This document shows positions 59,947 to 64,000 of a stretch of DNA of 64,000 nucleotides, piece after piece; positions within the stretch are counted from its first letter, which is position 1, and every line of letters starts with the position of its first letter. The notes beneath the pieces are model-generated. The model worked only from the letters and a program-made list of their open reading frames with translations. It did not search any database and was not told the origin of the DNA. The position numbers were made by a program, and so were the translations under genes. Source of the DNA: Candidatus Melainabacteria bacterium (lineage in GTDB: Bacteria; Cyanobacteriota; Vampirovibrionia; Obscuribacterales; Obscuribacteraceae); contig CP064963.1 in assembly GCA_016699165.1 (NCBI GenBank), positions 992,001 through 1,056,000 of the forward strand, in the 5' to 3' direction.

Positions 59947-61158
59947 CTACTTCTTCAGCGCTTTAAATCCAACCTGGCGCTCGACCGAACTCTTGCGCAC
60001 GGCCTTGGTTTGCGCTACTGAAATAATTCGATTTAGCAGTTCGGTATAAAAAACAGGCGGCTTTGAATTCATCCACAAATAGAATGAGAACGAGCCAGGA
60101 ATTGTATTTATCTCATTGAAATACAACACACCATTTGTAGTATCAAGCATAAAATCGATACGCGACACGCCACTTGCATTAAGCGCTTTGAAGGCAGTGA
60201 CTGCATAGCTTCGAGCTTTCTCTTTTACGGCTGGGTCTAAGTCTTCGGGGTCTATAACGCGAGTTAGCGCAGCCATGCCTTGCATGCTGTCGTCGCCTTT
60301 CTTGCTTCCGCCACGCAAATACTTATCTTCGTAAGTAAGTTCTTTGCCTGTCGATGAAACTGGAATTTCGACCACAGATGCAATTGGCTCTAACGGGTCG
60401 TCTAGAACTGAAACGTTTATCTCAAGCTTTTTATCAAGACATGGCTCAACCATTGCGGCAACGTCGTATTTAAGTGCATGCAAGAGTGCCGAATCAAGCT
60501 CTTCTTCGCAAGTAGCACGTACAACACCAATAGACGATCCAAGATTGCACGGTTTTACGAATAATGGAAAATTGCCCAGTCGTTTTATAACTTGATCGCG
60601 CAGTGAAGTTAAATGCTTACCAAAATCTGCTTCTACAGATTCGCGATTAATAACCTGGCAGGGCAAGACTGGCACGCCATGCGCTTCGACTATTTTTTTA
60701 GAGTGATATTTGCTCATTCCAAGTATCGAGCCAAGCACACCACATCCGGTGTATGTAACATCGGCTAATTCAAACAATCCCTGAATGCTTCCATCTTCAC
60801 CATATGTGCCATGAAAGGCTGGCAAGAAAATATCAATTGGAATTACAGAACTTGCACGGTCTTCTGGATCTTGCAAGATAGTCAAACCGCCCACACCTGG
60901 CTTGGGCAGCAAGGTTACCTCGGTCACTTCAGAAAGCGAACTGGGCATTGCTAAGTAGAATGATTTATCTAATAATTTCTTTCCGCAATACCATTTGCCC
61001 GAGGGTGCGATGTAAACCGGATACGGGTCCCAACGAATAGGATCGAGTGCTTTGATTAATTGCAGACCGGTGATGACTGAGATTTCGTGCTCGACTGAAC
61101 GTCCGCCGAACATCACTGCAACTTTCTTTCTTTTGTGACCATTTGAATTGGTGCCCAT
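59947..61158 (-). CDS. ddl: D-alanine--D-alanine ligase
   Basis: The 403-residue ATP-grasp ligase has FGGRSVEHEISVITGLQ (14-30), HGTYGEDGSIQGLFEL, FVKPCNLGSSIGVV and EINTIPGSFSFYLW with the metal-binding Glu/Asn. It joins two D-Ala for the peptidoglycan stem. At 403 residues it is at the long end of the family (about 310-370), with extra residues near RVIDPEDLDPAV. It follows murF by eight bases. Confidence 0.95.
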   Translation of the reverse strand: MGTNSNGHKRKKVAVMFGGRSVEHEISVITGLQLIKALDPIRWDPYPVYIAPSGKWYCGKKLLDKSFYLAMPSSLSEVTEVTLLPKPGVGGLTILQDPEDRASSVIPIDIFLPAFHGTYGEDGSIQGLFELADVTYTGCGVLGSILGMSKYHSKKIVEAHGVPVLPCQVINRESVEADFGKHLTSLRDQVIKRLGNFPLFVKPCNLGSSIGVVRATCEEELDSALLHALKYDVAAMVEPCLDKKLEINVSVLDDPLEPIASVVEIPVSSTGKELTYEDKYLRGGSKKGDDSMQGMAALTRVIDPEDLDPAVKEKARSYAVTAFKALNASGVSRIDFMLDTTNGVLYFNEINTIPGSFSFYLWMNSKPPVFYTELLNRIISVAQTKAVRKSSVERQVGFKALKK

Positions 61159-61166
61159 AAATGCCG

Positions 61167-62867
61167 TTAAAACCTCGGGTTAGATTCGTAGAGGTCGGGC
61201 AAATCGTTCTCAATTAAGACTATGTCGCCGTCGTCACAATAATCGTATGCAAGATAACTGAAGGCTTCTTTCATTGTCGCTACTTCGCGAATTTTTTCTG
61301 TTTCTAAGCCGCCCTCTTTCAAGCCCGATAGAAGCGCATCTTTATTAGTCGAGCCAACGATAATTGCCTGGTCGCACAATGTGGCAGCGTGCTGTGCCGC
61401 TTTCTTGTTTTCGTCAAATTGCTTGGGTCCAAGCTCCACCATGCCAGGAGTTACTAACACTTTTCGGTTGCCCTTTTGCGATCCAAGTACATCAAGCGCA
61501 GCTCTGAAGCCTACTGGGTTTGAGTTAAATGCGTCATTCAAGCGCAGGATATCACCCTGGCGAATGGGTCTGCCATTTGGTGAGCCAATAAAAGATGAAA
61601 TTGTGGTGCGGACCGGTTCCAATCTATTGCTTTCAGTTTTGACGTTGCGAATAGCAGCAAGCACCAATTCTGGTGCCAGACCCATTGCGCAAGCCATTGC
61701 GAAACTTGCAAGTATATTAGACAACATTGGCTCGCCAAGCAGCTTTGTGAAGCCTTGAAATTCTTTGCCTTGTATTTTAATGGCAAAATTTGTTCCCTTA
61801 GAAGTGGGCTCGATGTCGTACATGTACACATCTAAAGGGCCGGCTTCTTTGTTTAGTCCGTAAATGAGCGTCTTCTTTTTAGGATAAAGCTCAGCCATTT
61901 TACGCGTCCAGACATTGTCGCCGTTCACTACAAGTACGCCGTCTTCAGGCACAGCTTGAGGCAGTTCGGACTTCGCTTTAAATACATTTTCTGGTGAACC
62001 AAATAATTCTAAGTGCATTTCGCCTACAGCCGTGACGATTGCAGCATGTGGTGGCGTGAGCGAACACATTCTTTTAATAGAACCTACATGGTAGGCGCCC
62101 ATCTCGACTACGGCGAATTTTTGTCCTGGTTTCATGCGCTCGCGAATCTCGCGTGTCATGCCCATGTAACTATTTATACTTCTTGGTGTAGAAAATGTCG
62201 GTGCCACCGCACCTAAAATGTCTGCCAAAATAACTTTGGTACTGGTTTTGCCATAACTTCCTGTAATGCCGATGACGACCGGATCTACGTCTTTTAAAAT
62301 AGCACGTGCCTGGTTGGCGAAATTTTCTTGCAGACCTTTTTCGTAAGGGTCGAGCAACCAGTTAGACTTAACCAGATACCACGATATAAACTGGATTAGA
62401 ACTAGATTTTTGATCCAGAAGGCTGTGAAAACATAGTCGTAAAAGTGCCTGAATGAAAACATCATCACAAGCCCTAAAGACACTGTATAAGTACATAATG
62501 CCAGGTTATAAATGCGCTTAGCACGCTCGGTCATTTTGAGCGAAACTTTGGCTTGGGTCATTGGATTTTCTTCGCGCGAGGCGACATAGAAAAGCAAGAG
62601 CGCAAGTAAAACTGTTATATAAGGTGTAAAAGTCGGCGCATAATTATGGCATAAATAACTTCCGGCAATACCAACTAAACATACAAGCGAGCCCCGCGTA
62701 TCATAAGCTTTTCGAGCGAAAAACCATTTTTTGAAACGGTGATGGTCATAGTCTTCTTGTTGTAAAAATTGCATGTAACGCTTGGCGCGTCTGGTGAAAA
62801 AATAGACACTAGAGCATGCTGCAAAAAGAACAACTATTAAATTGATAATAAACTGGTCATCAAACAC
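61167..62867 (-). CDS. murF: MurF with N-terminal membrane domain
   Basis: Residues about 195-566 match MurF: GITGSYGKTSTK (P-loop, 200-211), VVEMGAYHVGSIKRM, SNRLEPVRT and LNDAFNSNPVGFRAAL, the Asp-bearing C-domain. It adds D-Ala-D-Ala to UDP-MurNAc-tripeptide. The first 170 residues hold four or five hydrophobic segments (IINLIVVLFAACSSVYFF; LVCLVGIAGSYLC; YITVLLALLLFY), an unusual addition for this cytoplasmic enzyme. GTG start; its first eight bases overlap the hydrolase gene's end. RBS uncertain. Confidence 0.92.
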   Translation of the reverse strand: MFDDQFIINLIVVLFAACSSVYFFTRRAKRYMQFLQQEDYDHHRFKKWFFARKAYDTRGSLVCLVGIAGSYLCHNYAPTFTPYITVLLALLLFYVASREENPMTQAKVSLKMTERAKRIYNLALCTYTVSLGLVMMFSFRHFYDYVFTAFWIKNLVLIQFISWYLVKSNWLLDPYEKGLQENFANQARAILKDVDPVVIGITGSYGKTSTKVILADILGAVAPTFSTPRSINSYMGMTREIRERMKPGQKFAVVEMGAYHVGSIKRMCSLTPPHAAIVTAVGEMHLELFGSPENVFKAKSELPQAVPEDGVLVVNGDNVWTRKMAELYPKKKTLIYGLNKEAGPLDVYMYDIEPTSKGTNFAIKIQGKEFQGFTKLLGEPMLSNILASFAMACAMGLAPELVLAAIRNVKTESNRLEPVRTTISSFIGSPNGRPIRQGDILRLNDAFNSNPVGFRAALDVLGSQKGNRKVLVTPGMVELGPKQFDENKKAAQHAATLCDQAIIVGSTNKDALLSGLKEGGLETEKIREVATMKEAFSYLAYDYCDDGDIVLIENDLPDLYESNPRF

Positions 62868-63672
62868 AGGCCGCTTTTTCCTCCTGGTTTAATTTGATAG
62901 ATTGTAAAAATGGGGCAATGTAATAAGCGCAGATATGCGCACCTTCATCGATGAAGGGAAAATGGTCTTTGCCTGGCAATGCCACAAACTGAGAGCCTTT
63001 GATAAGCTCGTGAAAACGTTTGCCCGACTCAAGAGGAGTTTCGGTATCTTTTGCTCCCCACAATATAAAAGTTGGGCATTTAATAAGTTGACTGTCCTGG
63101 GTCAAGTCTTCATTGACTGATTTTACAAGTATAGTCCGCATCTCACCTGCGTTTTTATAATCAAGCGAGGCAAATTTAGGAACAAACCAGTATTGAAAAA
63201 TCTTGGAGCCCGCCATACCATCAATTGCTTTTACAGTCTTGGATAACATGCCGATTGCTTTGGCGCGTATATTTTTTGGAAATTTGAGCTCGCGCTTTAG
63301 TCCACCTGAATTGATTAGAACCACACCCGAAACCAAGTCTGGATACATGCTGGCTAAGCGAACAGATACTCTGCCACCAAAGCTGTGACCAATAAGAAAA
63401 CACTTGTCGATATTTTTAGACTCACAAAATTGTCTGACACCAACACCGTATTCGCGCGTGTCCCAATCGGTCTCGGGCTTTGGTGATTTACCAAAACCTG
63501 GTAAGTCTAAAATATAAACAGTGTAGAAATTGCTTAAAAGCTCTCCCAACGCCCGCATGGATTGAAGGTTTTGTCCCCAGCCGTGCATCATGATTATGGG
63601 AATATCGCATTTATTTTGCGATTTGTCTTTTGATTTGAGCAACACAAAATTGATATTGGTCATGACTTCCAT
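62860..63672 (-). CDS. Alpha/beta hydrolase
   Basis: This 270-residue enzyme has the oxyanion loop MHGWGQN (29-35), nucleophile GHSFGG with Ser97, and Asp209 and His237 (GKDHFPF) to complete the triad. No signal peptide; substrate unknown. Positioned between murB and murF, it may have a role in envelope metabolism, by position only. Either ATG 63672 or the ATG at 63663, which overlaps the murB stop as ATGA, could be the start; neither ribosome site is ideal. Confidence 0.88.
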   Translation of the reverse strand: MEVMTNINFVLLKSKDKSQNKCDIPIIMMHGWGQNLQSMRALGELLSNFYTVYILDLPGFGKSPKPETDWDTREYGVGVRQFCESKNIDKCFLIGHSFGGRVSVRLASMYPDLVSGVVLINSGGLKRELKFPKNIRAKAIGMLSKTVKAIDGMAGSKIFQYWFVPKFASLDYKNAGEMRTILVKSVNEDLTQDSQLIKCPTFILWGAKDTETPLESGKRFHELIKGSQFVALPGKDHFPFIDEGAHICAYYIAPFLQSIKLNQEEKAACV

Positions 63673-64000
63673 GCCCTCAATTCTTCATCGGTGAATTTAC
63701 CAAGCGTTTTCCACTCTGGAAGCATTCTTACATGAAACTGCTCTTGTACCATTTCTTGCATACGACCAACCAGATTGGCTACGTCATGCGATGTGGCGCC
63801 ACCCATGTTTACGACAAAATTGGCATGCAGCTCAGAAACTGCTGCTTTACCTTCTTGCATGTTTTTTGCACCAGACTTATCTAGTAAAAAACCAGCGCTT
63901 CTATCAGGGTCAGGATTTTTGAATGTACTTCCGGCATTGGGAAATCCAATGGGTTGTGTGCGCATTCTGTATTCTTCGTTGTGTTTGGTTTTTGCCACAA
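63660..64000 (-). CDS. murB: UDP-N-acetylenolpyruvoylglucosamine reductase MurB, C-terminal part
   Basis: Only the C-terminal ~113 residues are inside the window. QPIGFPNAGSTFKNPD, GFLLDKSGAKNM, EGKAAVSELHANFVVNMGGAT and ANLVGRMQEMVQEQF match the MurB C-terminal domain, including the HANF motif. MurB reduces UDP-GlcNAc-enolpyruvate to UDP-MurNAc with NADPH and FAD. A GTG near the edge is not taken as the true start, since the FAD domain must lie upstream. Confidence 0.93.
   Translation of the reverse strand, partial: VAKTKHNEEYRMRTQPIGFPNAGSTFKNPDPDRSAGFLLDKSGAKNMQEGKAAVSELHANFVVNMGGATSHDVANLVGRMQEMVQEQFHVRMLPEWKTLGKFTDEELRAWKS

Overview
The window looks like a chromosomal segment of a diderm bacterium related to Cyanobacteria, most likely the non-photosynthetic Melainabacteria/Vampirovibrionia side (Obscuribacterales-like). 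This is inference. It rests on a three-gene Lpt lipopolysaccharide export set plus an O-antigen-ligase-like protein (so an outer membrane is present), a HAS-barrel protein of a type I remember mainly from cyanobacteria, a tRNA-Cys that reads like the cyanobacterial one, a nuoN/ndhB gene standing alone, no photosynthesis genes, moderate GC by eye, and many TTG/GTG starts. No 16S gene is present to prove it.

Layout. 1-5.4 kb: slipin (cut by the edge), rsmB-fmt, a HAS-barrel protein and a lipoprotein on the minus strand, then tRNA-Cys, tRNA-Val and a shortened DUF1501 protein on the plus strand. 5.4-10.4 kb: rpsL-rpsG-fusA with a long structured rpsG-fusA spacer, and a GNAT protein. 10.4-16.3 kb (plus, one interruption): smpB, a secreted glycosidase-like protein, a DUF4384 protein and a MATE exporter. 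16.2-20.1 kb (minus): DUF4388 protein, an unlisted 43-residue basic protein, trpS, O-antigen ligase. 20.2-24.3 kb (plus): housekeeping sigma factor, mgtE, acyl-CoA carboxylase beta subunit.

25.0-31.7 kb is the most unusual part: a structured leader, an ECF sigma factor, a 1619-residue protein with an anti-sigma zinc finger at one end and a Roadblock/LC7 domain at the other joined by about 1250 residues of Pro/Ala/Gly/Ser/Trp-rich sequence, and a second gene carrying a near-copy of that Roadblock domain. A strong terminator closes the unit.

31.7-49.3 kb is one long minus-strand run: carA, phosphatase-like HAD, TPR, lptC, lptA (three OstA repeats), lptB, lptF, TPR, aroK, unknown, aroQ, TPR, unknown, NUDIX, IscA/ErpA, a YgfZ-TPR fusion, dnaK, esterase, msrA. 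It combines envelope biogenesis, aromatic/pyrimidine precursor synthesis, Fe-S maturation and stress proteins.

49.6-58.5 kb is more accessory: nuoN, tRNA-Arg, a tandem array of four small acidic proteins sharing a 5' leader, ssb with an operator-like repeat in its promoter, an orphan Ser/Thr kinase, a secreted protein, and a hipBA toxin-antitoxin pair with repeated operator-like sites and a gene remnant behind it. 58.5-64 kb (minus) ends in a peptidoglycan cluster: murB (cut by the edge), an alpha/beta hydrolase, a membrane-anchored murF and ddl. No CRISPR array, insertion sequence or rRNA gene was seen.
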